Of a stretch of DNA of 64,000 nucleotides, positions 25,947-34,893 are shown one piece after another. The notes beneath the pieces were generated by a model. The model had not been told where the DNA came from, searched no databases, and saw only the letters and a list, made by a program, of their open reading frames with translations. A program made the translations under genes and the position numbers. The DNA is from Massilia sp. IC2-278 (GTDB taxonomy: Bacteria; Pseudomonadota; Gammaproteobacteria; Burkholderiales; Burkholderiaceae_D). The stretch covers positions 152,538 to 216,537 of the forward strand of contig NZ_JAJFES010000005.1 of NCBI RefSeq assembly GCF_020708045.1. The letters are read 5' to 3'. Each line of letters opens with the position of its first letter. The first letter of the stretch is position 1.

Positions 25947-26765
25947 ATGAGCACCGTTCCGACTCCCGACGCGCCACAGGTGGCGATCCGCCTGGTGGAC
26001 GTCGCCAGGACCTTCGCCACGCCCGATGGCTGCCGCTTCGAGGCGATTCGCGGCGTCTCGCTCGACATCCTCGATGGCGAAATCTTCGGCATCGTGGGAA
26101 AAAGCGGCGCCGGCAAGTCGACCCTGCTGCGCATGATCAATCTGCTCGAACGCCCCGAGCGCGGCAGCGTGACGGTGGCCGGCGAAGAACTGACCCGCCT
26201 CGGCAAGCGCGACTTGCGCAAGGCGCGCCAGCACATCGGCATGATCTTCCAGGGTTTTAACTTGCTGCAGAACGCCACCGTGTTCGAGAACGTGGCCTTT
26301 CCGCTGCGCCTGCACGATTCCCTGAACGCACCGCGCCTGAAGGCGCGCGTGGCCGAATGCCTGGAGCTGGTCGGGCTGGCGGACAAGAGCGCCAGCTATC
26401 CGGCCCAGCTCTCGGGAGGACAGAAGCAGCGGGTGGCGATCGCGCGCGCCCTGGCCAGCCACCCGGCGGTGCTGCTGTGCGACGAACCCACCTCCGCGCT
26501 CGACCCGGAAACCACACGCGCCCTGCTCGACACGCTACGCAGCATCAACGCCCAGCTGGGCGTGACGGTCGTCATCGTCAGCCACGAGCTGCAGGTGCTG
26601 GGCACCCTCTGCGACCGCGTCGCCGTCATCGAACACGGCGTAGTCGCGGAACAGTTCGCGCTCGCCGACCACAGCGTCCCGCGCCAGACCGCGCTGGGGC
26701 GCGAACTTGCCTACTACGGCACCGAGGCCTTTGCCGCCGCTGCCTGGGGAGATGCGCATGCCTGA
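25947..26765 (+). CDS. MetN-like ABC transporter ATPase without NIL domain
   Basis: 272 residues with Walker A GKSGAGKST near 51, Q-loop IFQGFNLLQNATV, signature LSGGQKQR, Walker B LLCDEPTSALD and switch His IVSHEL. FNLLQNATVFENVAFPL is typical of MetN. The C-terminal ACT-like NIL/C2 regulatory domain of the ~340-residue E. coli MetN is absent; the protein ends soon after the ATPase core. It overlaps metI by 8 bases. Substrate probably methionine, its sulfoxide or another organosulfur compound. Confidence 0.88.
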   Translation: MSTVPTPDAPQVAIRLVDVARTFATPDGCRFEAIRGVSLDILDGEIFGIVGKSGAGKSTLLRMINLLERPERGSVTVAGEELTRLGKRDLRKARQHIGMIFQGFNLLQNATVFENVAFPLRLHDSLNAPRLKARVAECLELVGLADKSASYPAQLSGGQKQRVAIARALASHPAVLLCDEPTSALDPETTRALLDTLRSINAQLGVTVVIVSHELQVLGTLCDRVAVIEHGVVAEQFALADHSVPRQTALGRELAYYGTEAFAAAAWGDAHA

Positions 26766-27420
26766 ATCGATCCTCGCCGTTTTGCCTGAACTCTGGACCG
26801 CCTTCCTGCAGACCGCCCTGATGCTCGGCATCGGCGTCACGGCGGCGGTGCTGCTGGGCGGCCCGCTCGGTGTGCTGCTGTTCATGGTGTCCGATGGCCA
26901 GGCCCTGCAACACCGGCGCCTGGCGCTGGTGCTGGGCTGGTTCGTGAACACGGTGCGCTCCTTCCCCTTCATCATTTTGATGGTGGCGCTGGTGCCGTTC
27001 ACGCGGGTACTGGCCGGCACCTCGATCGGTCCGCTGGCGGCCTCGGTGCCGCTGTCGATCGCGGCGATTCCCTATTTCGCACGCCTGGTCGAGCAGAACC
27101 TGCGCGATGTGCCGCGCGGCGTGATCGAGGCGGCGCAGGCCATGGGCGCCTCGGAACTGCAGATCGTCTTGCGCGTGCTGCTGCCGGAGGCGCGCGCCGC
27201 CCTGGTGCTGTCGCTCACGGTCCTGTCTATCAGCTTCCTCTCGTATTCGGCGGTGGCCGGCGTGGTGGGCGGCGGCGGCATCGGCGACCTGGCGATCCGC
27301 TACGGCTACTACCGCTTCGAGACCGATGTGATGATGTTCACGGTGACGATTTTGATCGTGCTGGTGCAGCTGATCCAGCTGACCGGCGCCCGCACCGCGC
27401 GCCGCCTCGACAAACGCTGA
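26758..27420 (+). CDS. MetI-like ABC transporter permease
   Basis: 220 residues with five hydrophobic segments and the EAA loop EAAQAMGASELQIVLRVLLP; NTVRSFPFIILMVALVPFTR is a strong MetI signature. ATG at 26758 is preferred to an earlier in-frame ATG at 26707 because GGGGAGA lies upstream and the normal N terminus follows. It pairs with the MetN-like ATPase and MetQ-like binding protein. Confidence 0.9.
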   Translation: MPESILAVLPELWTAFLQTALMLGIGVTAAVLLGGPLGVLLFMVSDGQALQHRRLALVLGWFVNTVRSFPFIILMVALVPFTRVLAGTSIGPLAASVPLSIAAIPYFARLVEQNLRDVPRGVIEAAQAMGASELQIVLRVLLPEARAALVLSLTVLSISFLSYSAVAGVVGGGGIGDLAIRYGYYRFETDVMMFTVTILIVLVQLIQLTGARTARRLDKR

Positions 27421-27449
27421 TCCCTACTCTTCCAATAAAAAGGACTACC

Positions 27450-28274
27450 ATGCGCTTCCATCGCCGCACCCTGCTTGCCGCTTCGCTGTCATTGCTTGTC
27501 GCCGGCGCCGTCCATGCCAAGGACCCGAAGGAACTGGTGATCGGCACCAGCGCCGGCCCCTACGCCGACCAGGTCCGCTTCGGCATCAAGCCGATCCTGG
27601 AAAAGCAGGGCTACAAGGTCAAGCTGGTCGAGTTCAACGACTACATCCAGCCGAACTTCGCGCTGGCCGAAGGCGCGCTCGACGCCAACATCTTCCAGCA
27701 CATCATCTACCTGACCCGCTTCGCCGAGCAGCACAAGCTGCCGCTGTCGGAGCTGATCAAGATCCCGACCGCGCCGATCGCCATCTACAGCCACAAGCAC
27801 AAGTCGCTGAACGAGGTCAAAGCCGGCACCACGGTGGCGCTGCCGAACGACCCGACCAACCAGGCGCGCGCGCTCGTGATGCTGGACCAGATCGGCTGGG
27901 TCAAGCTGAAACCGGGCATCGACCCGATCAAGGCGTCGGAAAAGGACATCGCGCAGAACCTGAAAGGCATCAAGCTGCTGCCGCTGGAAGCCGCGCAATT
28001 GCCGCGCTCCCTGCAGGATGCCGACTACGCCTTCGTGAACGGGAACTTTGCCCTGGCCTCGGGCCTGAAGCTGAAGGATGCCCTGCGCACCGAGAAGATT
28101 TCGCCGAGCTACGCCAACCTGGTGGCGGTGCGCACGGCCGACAAGGACAAGCAGTTTGCAAAGGATATCGCCGCGGCCTACCGCTCGCGCGAGTTCCTGG
28201 CGGTGACGAACCAGCGGTTCGCCGACTACGCCAAGACCGATTACCAGCTGGCGCTGGAGAAGAGCGCGAAATGA
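27450..28274 (+). CDS. MetQ-like substrate-binding protein
   Basis: 274 residues of the NlpA/MetQ family: LVIGTSAGPYADQVRFGIKP at the mature start, VEFNDYIQPNFALAEGALDA and NDPTNQARALVMLDQIGW are family hallmarks. The signal peptide (LLAASLSLLVAGAVHA) has no lipobox Cys, so unlike E. coli MetQ this is a soluble periplasmic protein. Its stop overlaps the next start (ATGA at 28271), tying it to the monooxygenase and hinting that the imported molecule is that enzyme's substrate. Confidence 0.9.
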   Translation: MRFHRRTLLAASLSLLVAGAVHAKDPKELVIGTSAGPYADQVRFGIKPILEKQGYKVKLVEFNDYIQPNFALAEGALDANIFQHIIYLTRFAEQHKLPLSELIKIPTAPIAIYSHKHKSLNEVKAGTTVALPNDPTNQARALVMLDQIGWVKLKPGIDPIKASEKDIAQNLKGIKLLPLEAAQLPRSLQDADYAFVNGNFALASGLKLKDALRTEKISPSYANLVAVRTADKDKQFAKDIAAAYRSREFLAVTNQRFADYAKTDYQLALEKSAK

Positions 28275-29692
28275 GCGAAGCGAAGCCGCATGCGTTGAAG
28301 CCGGTCCGCTTCAACGCCTTCCAGATGAACACCCCGAGTCACCAGTCGCCGGGCCTGTGGCGCCATCCGCGCAGCGACAGCGCGGGGTATGCCGGCGCCG
28401 GCTACTGGGTCGAACTGGCGCAGTTGCTGGAAGCGGGCGGCTTCGATGCGATCTTCCTGGCCGACGTGCTGGGCGCCTACGACGTCTACGGCGGCAATCT
28501 CGACGCCGCCCTGAAGCACGGCGTGCAGCTGCCGCTGAACGACCCGCTGGCGCTGGTGCCGCTGATCGCCCACGCCACCACAAGGCTGGGCATCGGCGTG
28601 ACCGCGGCCGTGACCTACGAGCACCCGTACACCTTTGCGCGGCGCATGTCGACGCTGGACCACCTGAGCGGCGGCCGGGTCGGCTGGAACATCGTCACCG
28701 GCTACCTCGACAGCGCGGCGCGCAACCTGGGCCAGGAGCGCCAGCTCGGCCACGACGCGCGCTATGACCTGGCCGAGGAATACCTGGACGTCGTCTACAA
28801 ACTCTGGGAAAAGAGCTGGGACGAGGATGCCGTGCTGCGCGACCGCGAACGCGGCGTCTACACCGACCCAAGCCGCGTGCACCCGATCAACCACCAGGGC
28901 CAGTACTACACGGTGCCGGGCATCCACCTGTGCGAACCGTCGCCGCAGCGCACGCCCTTCCTGTACCAGGCCGGCGCCTCGAAGCGCGGGCTGGAATTCG
29001 CTGCGCGCCATGCGGAAGCGACGTTTGTCAGCGGGCCGACGAAAGGCATCGTGCAGCGTTATGTGGACAGCGCCCGCGCCGCCGTCCAGGCCGCTGGCCG
29101 CGACCCGGCTGCCCTGCGCGTGTATGCCCAGGCGCTGGTCATCGTCGGCGCCACCGAAGCCGAGGCCCGGGCGCGCCTGCGTGAGTACGAGGAATACATC
29201 GATATCGAAGCCTCGCTGACCCTGCTCTCGGGCTGGACCGGCGTCGACTTCTCGCGCTATGGCCTGGACGACACGGTCGAATACATCGACACCGAAGCCG
29301 GCCGCTCGGCGCTGGCCTCGCTCAGCGTGGCCGATCCGTCGCGCCGCTGGACGGTGCGCGAAGCGGCGCGCTTCATCGGCCTGGGCGGGCGCGGGCCAGT
29401 GCTCGTCGGCGACGCGGCGCAAGTGGCCGACCAGCTGGTCGACTGGCTCGACGAGACCGGCATCGACGGCTTCAACCTCGCCTTTGCCCTGCCTTACGAG
29501 GACATGCAGGGCGTGGTGGAGCTGGTGGTGCCGGAGCTGAAGCGGCGCGGCCGCTATCGGCAGGATAAGGAAAGCGCCACCCTGCGCGAGCAACTGCTTG
29601 GCGCCGGCCCGCGCCTGGCGCCCGATCACCCGGGCCGCCAGGTCAGGATCGAAGCATCGCCCACCGACACCGCGCTGCGCTCCGCAGCCTGA
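28271..29692 (+). CDS. NtaA/SnaA/SoxA-family FMN-dependent monooxygenase
   Basis: 473 residues, luciferase-like TIM barrel with the insertions typical of NtaA/SnaA/DszA proteins. Family text includes RFNAFQMNTPSHQSPGLWRH near the start, GGRVGWNIVTGYLDSAARN near 135-153 and PFLYQAGASKRGLEFAARHA near 230. Uses FMNH2 and O2, probably cleaving a C-S or C-N bond in an imported organosulfur compound. SsuE could supply reduced flavin. Translationally coupled to the MetQ-like gene. Confidence 0.9.
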   Translation: MSEAKPHALKPVRFNAFQMNTPSHQSPGLWRHPRSDSAGYAGAGYWVELAQLLEAGGFDAIFLADVLGAYDVYGGNLDAALKHGVQLPLNDPLALVPLIAHATTRLGIGVTAAVTYEHPYTFARRMSTLDHLSGGRVGWNIVTGYLDSAARNLGQERQLGHDARYDLAEEYLDVVYKLWEKSWDEDAVLRDRERGVYTDPSRVHPINHQGQYYTVPGIHLCEPSPQRTPFLYQAGASKRGLEFAARHAEATFVSGPTKGIVQRYVDSARAAVQAAGRDPAALRVYAQALVIVGATEAEARARLREYEEYIDIEASLTLLSGWTGVDFSRYGLDDTVEYIDTEAGRSALASLSVADPSRRWTVREAARFIGLGGRGPVLVGDAAQVADQLVDWLDETGIDGFNLAFALPYEDMQGVVELVVPELKRRGRYRQDKESATLREQLLGAGPRLAPDHPGRQVRIEASPTDTALRSAA

Positions 29693-29711
29693 ACCACGAA
29701 AGAAGAAGAAC

Positions 29712-30692
29712 ATGAAACGACGAAGCCTGCTCCAGCTTGCCGCCAGCGGCGCTGCCCTCTCCGCCCTCCCCCTGGCCAGCCGCGCCGCCAACCTGGAAGA
29801 ACTGCGCCTGGACTACGCCTACTATTCGCCCACCAGCCTGGTGCTGCGCCACTTCGGCTGGCTGGAAGATGCGTTCAAGGCCGACGGTACGCGCGTGAAA
29901 TGGGTGCTCAGCGCCGGCAGCAACCGCGCCCTCGAATACCTGAACGCGAACAGCATCGACATCGGCTCCAGCGCCGGCCTGGCTGCCCTGCTGGCCAAGG
30001 CCAACGGCAACCCGATCAAGACGCCCTACATTTATTCGCGCCCGGAATGGACGGCGCTGGTGGTGCCGAAGAACTCGCCTATCCGCACCCTGGCCGATTT
30101 GAAGGGCAAGAAGGTGGCGGCCACCAAGGGCACCGATCCCTATTTGTTCCTGCTGCGCTCCCTGCAAAGCGTGGGCTTGCGACGCAGCGACATCGAACAC
30201 GTCGCCCTGCAGCATGCGGATGGGCGCGCGGCGCTGGAACAGGGCCGCGTCGATGCCTGGGCCGGGCTCGACCCGCACATGGCCGCGGCCGAACTCGAAG
30301 GCGGCGCCCGCCTGCTGTACCGGAACGTGTCGTTCAATACCTACGGCTTTTTGAATGTGCGCGAAGAGTTCCTGGCCAAGTATCCGCAGCAGACCGCGCG
30401 CGTGATCGCAGCGTATGAAAAGGCGCGCCTCTGGACCCGCGCCAATCCGAGCGAAGCGGCGAAGATCCTCGCAAGCGAGGCCAAGGTGTCGCTGCCGGTG
30501 GCCCTGTTGCAGGTGAAGCTGCGCAGCGACTTTAGTAATCCGCAGCCCTCGAACGAACACCTGAAGGCGCTGCAACTGGCCGCCCCCATCCTGCGCGAGG
30601 AATCGCTGGTGAAACCCGGCACCGACCTGAACGCGGCCATCGCCGGCCTGATCGACACCCGCTTCGCGCAGCCGCTGATTGCACGCGCTTGA
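29712..30692 (+). CDS. Second sulfonate-type ABC transporter substrate-binding protein
   Basis: 326 residues of the SsuA/NMT1 family with a twin-arginine-like signal (MKRRSLLQLAASGAALSALP, cleavage near SRA-A). IDIGSSAGLAALLAKANG and KKVAATKGTDPYLFLLRSL are typical of SsuA-like proteins. ATG at 29712 follows an A/G-rich GAAAGAAGAAGAA stretch. Clearly distinct from SsuA at 22948, so this is a second importer with another substrate range. Confidence 0.9.
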   Translation: MKRRSLLQLAASGAALSALPLASRAANLEELRLDYAYYSPTSLVLRHFGWLEDAFKADGTRVKWVLSAGSNRALEYLNANSIDIGSSAGLAALLAKANGNPIKTPYIYSRPEWTALVVPKNSPIRTLADLKGKKVAATKGTDPYLFLLRSLQSVGLRRSDIEHVALQHADGRAALEQGRVDAWAGLDPHMAAAELEGGARLLYRNVSFNTYGFLNVREEFLAKYPQQTARVIAAYEKARLWTRANPSEAAKILASEAKVSLPVALLQVKLRSDFSNPQPSNEHLKALQLAAPILREESLVKPGTDLNAAIAGLIDTRFAQPLIARA

Positions 30693-30696
30693 ACCC

Positions 30697-31530
30697 ATGA
30701 AGCCGCAATCGACGAACCTACCCCTGCCCTTGCCCCTGCCTGCGTCCGCGCCGGCGCCGCGCAAACCCTGGCGCTTGCCGCTTGGCCTGCTGCTGCCCTT
30801 GCTGGCCGTAGCAGCGTTGGAGTTCGGCGTACGCAACAGCCTGGTGCCGGCCAACCTGATGCCGGCGCCGAGCGAGATCGCCACCACCCTGGCCTGGCTG
30901 GCGCAGAACGGCTTGCCCGGCCACCTGGCCAGCAGCTGCTTGCGCGTGGCGGCCGGTTTTGCCATCGGCGCCAGCCTGGCCCTGGCGCTGGGCGCGGCAG
31001 TGGCGCTGAACCCGCGCACCGAACGCCTGCTCGACCCCAGCTTCCAGGCCCTGCGCGCGATTCCCTCGCTGGCCTGGGTGCCGCTGCTGCTGCTCTGGTT
31101 CGGCATCGACGAGACGCCGAAGCTGATCCTGATCGCCATCGGCGCCTTCTTCCCGGTCTACATGGGCGTGGTGTCGGGCATTCGCGGCGTCGATCGCAAG
31201 CTGCTCGAAGTGGGCCAGCTGTACCGCCTGTCGCCGCTGGCACTCGCCCGCCGCGTGCTGCTGCCGGCGGCGCTGCCGGCCGTGCTCACGGGCCTACGCA
31301 ATGGCCTGAGCCTGGCGTGGATGTTCATGGTGGCGGCCGAACTGATCGCGGCCAGCCAGGGCCTGGGCTACCTGCTGTCGGACGGACGCGAATCGAGCCG
31401 CGCCGACATCATGCTGGCGGCCATCGTGCTGCTGGCCTTGTTGGGTAAGGTCAGCGACACGGCCATGGGTGCGCTCGAAGCGCGCCTGCTGTCCTGGCGC
31501 GACAGCTATGCGAACCGGGGCGCGCGATGA
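30697..31530 (+). CDS. Second sulfonate-type ABC transporter permease
   Basis: 277 residues with six hydrophobic helices; [20 protein letters not shown] is diagnostic of the SsuC family and the EAA loop is LEVGQLYRLSPLALARRVLLPA in shortened form. An ATG at 30697 is used; an in-frame TTG at 30679 is possible. A Pro/Leu-rich stretch precedes the first helix. The stop overlaps the ATPase start by ATGA. Confidence 0.9.
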   Translation: MKPQSTNLPLPLPLPASAPAPRKPWRLPLGLLLPLLAVAALEFGVRNSLVPANLMPAPSEIATTLAWLAQNGLPGHLASSCLRVAAGFAIGASLALALGAAVALNPRTERLLDPSFQALRAIPSLAWVPLLLLWFGIDETPKLILIAIGAFFPVYMGVVSGIRGVDRKLLEVGQLYRLSPLALARRVLLPAALPAVLTGLRNGLSLAWMFMVAAELIAASQGLGYLLSDGRESSRADIMLAAIVLLALLGKVSDTAMGALEARLLSWRDSYANRGAR

Positions 31531-32258
31531 CGGCCCTGCTCGAGCTTGGCGTCGACGAGAAGCGCTATGGCACGCGCACGGTGCTGCGTGGTTTTCACCT
31601 GCGATTGGCGCCGGGCGAAGTGGTGAGCCTGATCGGCGCCAGCGGCTGCGGCAAGAGCAGCCTGCTGTCGATAGCGGCCGGCCTCGATGGCCAGTATCGA
31701 GGCAGCGTGCGCCTGCGCGGCGGCGCGATACGCGGCACCCATGCCGAGATCGGCCTGATCTTCCAGGAACCGCGATTGTTCCCCTGGCTGACGGTGGAAC
31801 AGAACATCGTGTTCGGTGCGCCGGATGCGCCGGATGCCGGCCGCGTGTCCGCGCTGCTCGAAGAAGTGGGATTGAGCGGCTTTGGCAAGTCGCTGCCGAA
31901 ACAGCTCTCCGGCGGCCAGGCCCAGCGCGTGGCGATTGCGCGCGGGCTCTACACCCGGCCGCGCGTGCTGCTGCTGGACGAACCGTTTTCGGCCGTGGAC
32001 GCATTCACCCGCATGCGCCTGCAGGACCTGCTGGCGCGCGTGGCCGAACAACATCGCCTGAGCGTGCTGCTGGTGACGCACGATATCGACGAAGCGCTGT
32101 ACCTGAGCGACCGCATCGTGCTGATGGACGGCGTGCCCGGTCCGGCGCGCGCCGAGTTTGAGGTCGATCACACACGGCCGCGCGAACGCGCCGTGCTGGC
32201 TACGTCCACCCTGAAGCCGGCCATCCTGGAGAGTTTGCACGCGGTGCACGCGATCTGA
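31527..32258 (+). CDS. Second sulfonate-type ABC transporter ATPase
   Basis: 243 residues with Walker A GASGCGKSS, Q-loop IFQEPRLFPWLTV, signature LSGGQAQR, Walker B LLLDEPFSAVD and switch His LLVTHD. SsuB/TauB-like. Walker A ends in SS rather than the common ST, which is tolerated. Last plus-strand gene of the sulfur cluster; it converges on the serine acetyltransferase gene with a 76-base gap in which I see no strong terminator. Confidence 0.9.
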   Translation: MTALLELGVDEKRYGTRTVLRGFHLRLAPGEVVSLIGASGCGKSSLLSIAAGLDGQYRGSVRLRGGAIRGTHAEIGLIFQEPRLFPWLTVEQNIVFGAPDAPDAGRVSALLEEVGLSGFGKSLPKQLSGGQAQRVAIARGLYTRPRVLLLDEPFSAVDAFTRMRLQDLLARVAEQHRLSVLLVTHDIDEALYLSDRIVLMDGVPGPARAEFEVDHTRPRERAVLATSTLKPAILESLHAVHAI

Positions 32259-32334
32259 GGCTGGTCTCCCCGAGCTTGCACCCGGTTCATGCCACCTGGC
32301 CGCTAGCCACAGCCCGGGGCGGCCCGCGCCAGCG

Positions 32335-33252
32335 TCAGGCGCCGCGCATCTGCGCCTGCGTGACGTTGCTGCCCGGCGCCACGCTTTGCGTGAGCCAGAC
32401 ATTCCCGCCGATGGTCGACCCCGCCCCCACCGTGATACGGCCGAGGATGGTCGCGCCGGCATAAATCACGACGTCGTCCTCGACGATCGGATGGCGCGGC
32501 GCGCCTTTTACCAGCGCCCCGCTGTCGTCGGTCGGGAAGCGGCGCGCACCGAGGGTCACGGCCTGGTACAGGCGCACATGGCGGCCGATGATGGCCGTTT
32601 CCCCAATCACCACCCCGGTGCCGTGGTCGATGAAGAAGCTCGGGCCGATCTGGGCGGCCGGATGGATGTCGATGCCGGTGAGCGTGTGCGCGATGTCGGC
32701 GCCCAGGCGCGCCAGGAAAGGCACGCCGAGCCGGTGCAGGCAGTGCGCCAGGCGGTGGTAGAGCACGGCGATGGTGCCGGGGTAGCACAGCATGATCTCG
32801 GCCACCGAACTGGCGGCCGGGTCGCCGGCCAGCGCCGCCTGCACGTCGGACACCAGCAGTGCGCGGATATCCGGCAGGCTGGCGGCAAAGGTGCGCGTGA
32901 TGGCGCGCGCCTGCTCGGCCAGCTCGGCCTCGCTCAATTCCTCGGATTCCGGACTGAAGCGCAGCGCGCGGCGCACCTGCTCGACCAGGCGGTCCAGCGC
33001 CACGTTCAGCGTGTCGCCGACAAAGTAGTCGATGCTCTCGTCGTTCAGGTCCGGGCGGCCGTAATGGGTGGGAAACAGCGCCGCCGAGATGCCCTCGATC
33101 ACCTGCTTCAGGACCTCGCGCGACGGCAGCTCGCGCACCCGGCCCTGGTGGCGGATGTTATGGGTGTTCTCGCGCGAATTGCGCAGCGCTTCGATGATGG
33201 GGCCGAGCTGCCAGTGGTTGGCGCCGGCCGGGGGGAAGTGGTTGTCGTTCAT
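32335..33252 (-). CDS. Serine O-acetyltransferase (EpsC/SrpH type)
   Basis: 305 residues. An all-helical N-terminal half is followed by a left-handed beta-helix of hexapeptide repeats near 190-300, with DIHPAAQIGPSFFIDHGTGV (catalytic His region) and GNVWLTQSVAPGSNV. It makes O-acetylserine from serine and acetyl-CoA for cysteine synthesis, and so uses sulfide derived from the adjacent sulfonate and organosulfur genes. The long helical N-terminal region resembles SrpH/EpsC rather than E. coli CysE. Confidence 0.9.
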   Translation of the reverse strand: MNDNHFPPAGANHWQLGPIIEALRNSRENTHNIRHQGRVRELPSREVLKQVIEGISAALFPTHYGRPDLNDESIDYFVGDTLNVALDRLVEQVRRALRFSPESEELSEAELAEQARAITRTFAASLPDIRALLVSDVQAALAGDPAASSVAEIMLCYPGTIAVLYHRLAHCLHRLGVPFLARLGADIAHTLTGIDIHPAAQIGPSFFIDHGTGVVIGETAIIGRHVRLYQAVTLGARRFPTDDSGALVKGAPRHPIVEDDVVIYAGATILGRITVGAGSTIGGNVWLTQSVAPGSNVTQAQMRGA

Positions 33253-33393
33253 GCATCCAGCCTACTCCAACATGCCCGCCGCACGAACGATTTTAATTAC
33301 ACTTCTTTATTCCAGAACAATGCCATCGCGCCTTCTTGAGAGTAGGAAATTTCTCTAACGCAGCGGCATCCGCGGTGATTCTTCTATCCGCGG

Positions 33394-34665
33394 TCATTCT
33401 TCATAGGAAAAGCGATACGGCTCCTTCTTCAGCATCAAGGCCGGCGCCGGCTTGCCCGCTTCCACCAGCACGATGTCGGTCGGCACCGCATCCTCCGGCG
33501 CGCTGGCCGGGGTCGCCTTGATCACGCGCCGCCCGCTGGACGGCAGCAGCCTGGCCGGAATCGGCACCGCCGTGCGCCCGGCCAGCGACACCAGCCAGCC
33601 GGGCCTTCCGTCCCGGATCGGATAGCGCGGGTGAATCACCTGCATGTCGATCCGTCCGTTCACGCCCAACAGGATCGGATAGCTGCCATCTTCATTGCGC
33701 AGGACAATTGGCCCCTGGGATGGATAGGTGGCCAGCAGCGGCGCATACAGCGGGTTGTCGTCGGCCGGATCGGGATGGGCGATGAAGTCGACCTGCTCGA
33801 CGTGCAGCGACGGCAGGCCGCTCATCCGGCGCAAGTGTTCGCCCATCAAGATCGTCTTCGGTTCGGCTTCGGGCGACTTGTGATGGTGGGAATAGCCAAC
33901 CAACACCAGCACTTTGGCATCCTTATCCTTGGCAAAGATACGATCGACCAAATTTCGCGCCTGCATCTCTTCGCGCAGACGCAGTTGCTCGGCCGGCGTC
34001 CGGGCGCGGATATCCTCGAACTCGTAGGGAACGAGCGTCCAGCCATCGGCCAGCGCGGCATTGACGAACCCGGCGAACACCGGCTCGCTCGTGTAATAAC
34101 CCGCATTGCGGGCAACATAGCGTTTCTCGTTTGCCGCCTGGGCGCCAAGGGCGTTGAAGGTCTCGCAGGCCAGGTAGGTGTAGCCGATCTTCCTCAGCTC
34201 GGCGGCTAGGCGCTGGGCGAAGGCCCGGTGCAGGGGCACGTGGTGGGCCTCGTTGATGAGCACGATCCGTTTGGTGCGTGCCTCGCGTACGATCGCCGCA
34301 ATCGCCTCTTCCGCCGCGGCATGTTCCAGCAGCGCCATCTGGCGCACGATGGCGGGTGAATGGCGCGGCTGGCGCCGCCGCAAGACATCGAAGACGGCCA
34401 TTGCCCCATCGGTATCGCCGACGAAGGAACGCGCCGTGCCAAGCATCTGCAGCTGGCTGCCGTGTTGCAGCACCAGCTTGTCCAGGGCGGGGTCGCTGCC
34501 GTTCGGCACATCGCCCCGACCGAGAACGGCGGCCGGTAGCGGCGCGGTCGCCGCTTCCGCCGTTTTCAGGCGCTCCATATAGGTTTCCGGCAGGCGCGTC
34601 TGGGCGACAGCATGTGGAACGACGATGCAAGCGAGCATCACCATGACGACGACACGTATCTGCAT
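33394..34665 (-). CDS. Secreted EreA/ChaN-like superfamily protein
   Basis: 423 residues with a signal peptide (VVVMVMLACIVVPHAVA). ATG at 34665 is chosen because GAAGGG lies seven bases upstream; an earlier in-frame ATG at 34692 would spoil the signal. The core has RIVLINEAHHVPLHRAF near 143-159 and YTYLACETFNAL near 171, the Glu/His pattern of the EreA/ChaN/Tiki superfamily, and GYSHHHKSPEAEPKT near 266. Substrate unknown; haem or ester/peptide hydrolysis are the family options. Family assignment is tentative. Confidence 0.6.
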   Translation of the reverse strand: MQIRVVVMVMLACIVVPHAVAQTRLPETYMERLKTAEAATAPLPAAVLGRGDVPNGSDPALDKLVLQHGSQLQMLGTARSFVGDTDGAMAVFDVLRRRQPRHSPAIVRQMALLEHAAAEEAIAAIVREARTKRIVLINEAHHVPLHRAFAQRLAAELRKIGYTYLACETFNALGAQAANEKRYVARNAGYYTSEPVFAGFVNAALADGWTLVPYEFEDIRARTPAEQLRLREEMQARNLVDRIFAKDKDAKVLVLVGYSHHHKSPEAEPKTILMGEHLRRMSGLPSLHVEQVDFIAHPDPADDNPLYAPLLATYPSQGPIVLRNEDGSYPILLGVNGRIDMQVIHPRYPIRDGRPGWLVSLAGRTAVPIPARLLPSSGRRVIKATPASAPEDAVPTDIVLVEAGKPAPALMLKKEPYRFSYEE

Positions 34666-34758
34666 CGGAAACCCTTCTGCTTCAGTTGGCAAAATGTTTC
34701 CAAACAGTATAACCTTGCTGCCGGCAAAAGTTGACTAGCTGATATGACAGGGCGAGCG

Positions 34759-34838
34759 CTTACAGATTGACACTTTTCTTACAGCGAGCGCGATACCGTC
34801 AGCCGGCTTTTGCTGACACACTATAGCCGTACTTACAG
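34759..34838. promoter_or_regulatory. Three CTTACAG direct repeats in a divergent promoter region
   Basis: CTTACAG occurs at 34759-34765, 34778-34784 and 34832-34838, the last two followed by CG. A GTCAGC/GCTGAC inverted repeat lies at 34798-34817. The region separates the EreA/ChaN-like gene from the small secreted protein gene. Tandem heptamers of this kind often bind response regulators; no regulator can be named. Confidence 0.3.
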
Positions 34839-34893
34839 CGCAGACCACCATTACGCTGGCATCGTTCCACCACTGAACCCCTGGAGTAGAAAA

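Noticed and set aside
30679-30697. TTG at 30679 as start of the second sulfonate permease gene
   Set aside because: It lies inside the upstream coding end without ribosome-binding site; ATG at 30697 gives a normal N terminus.
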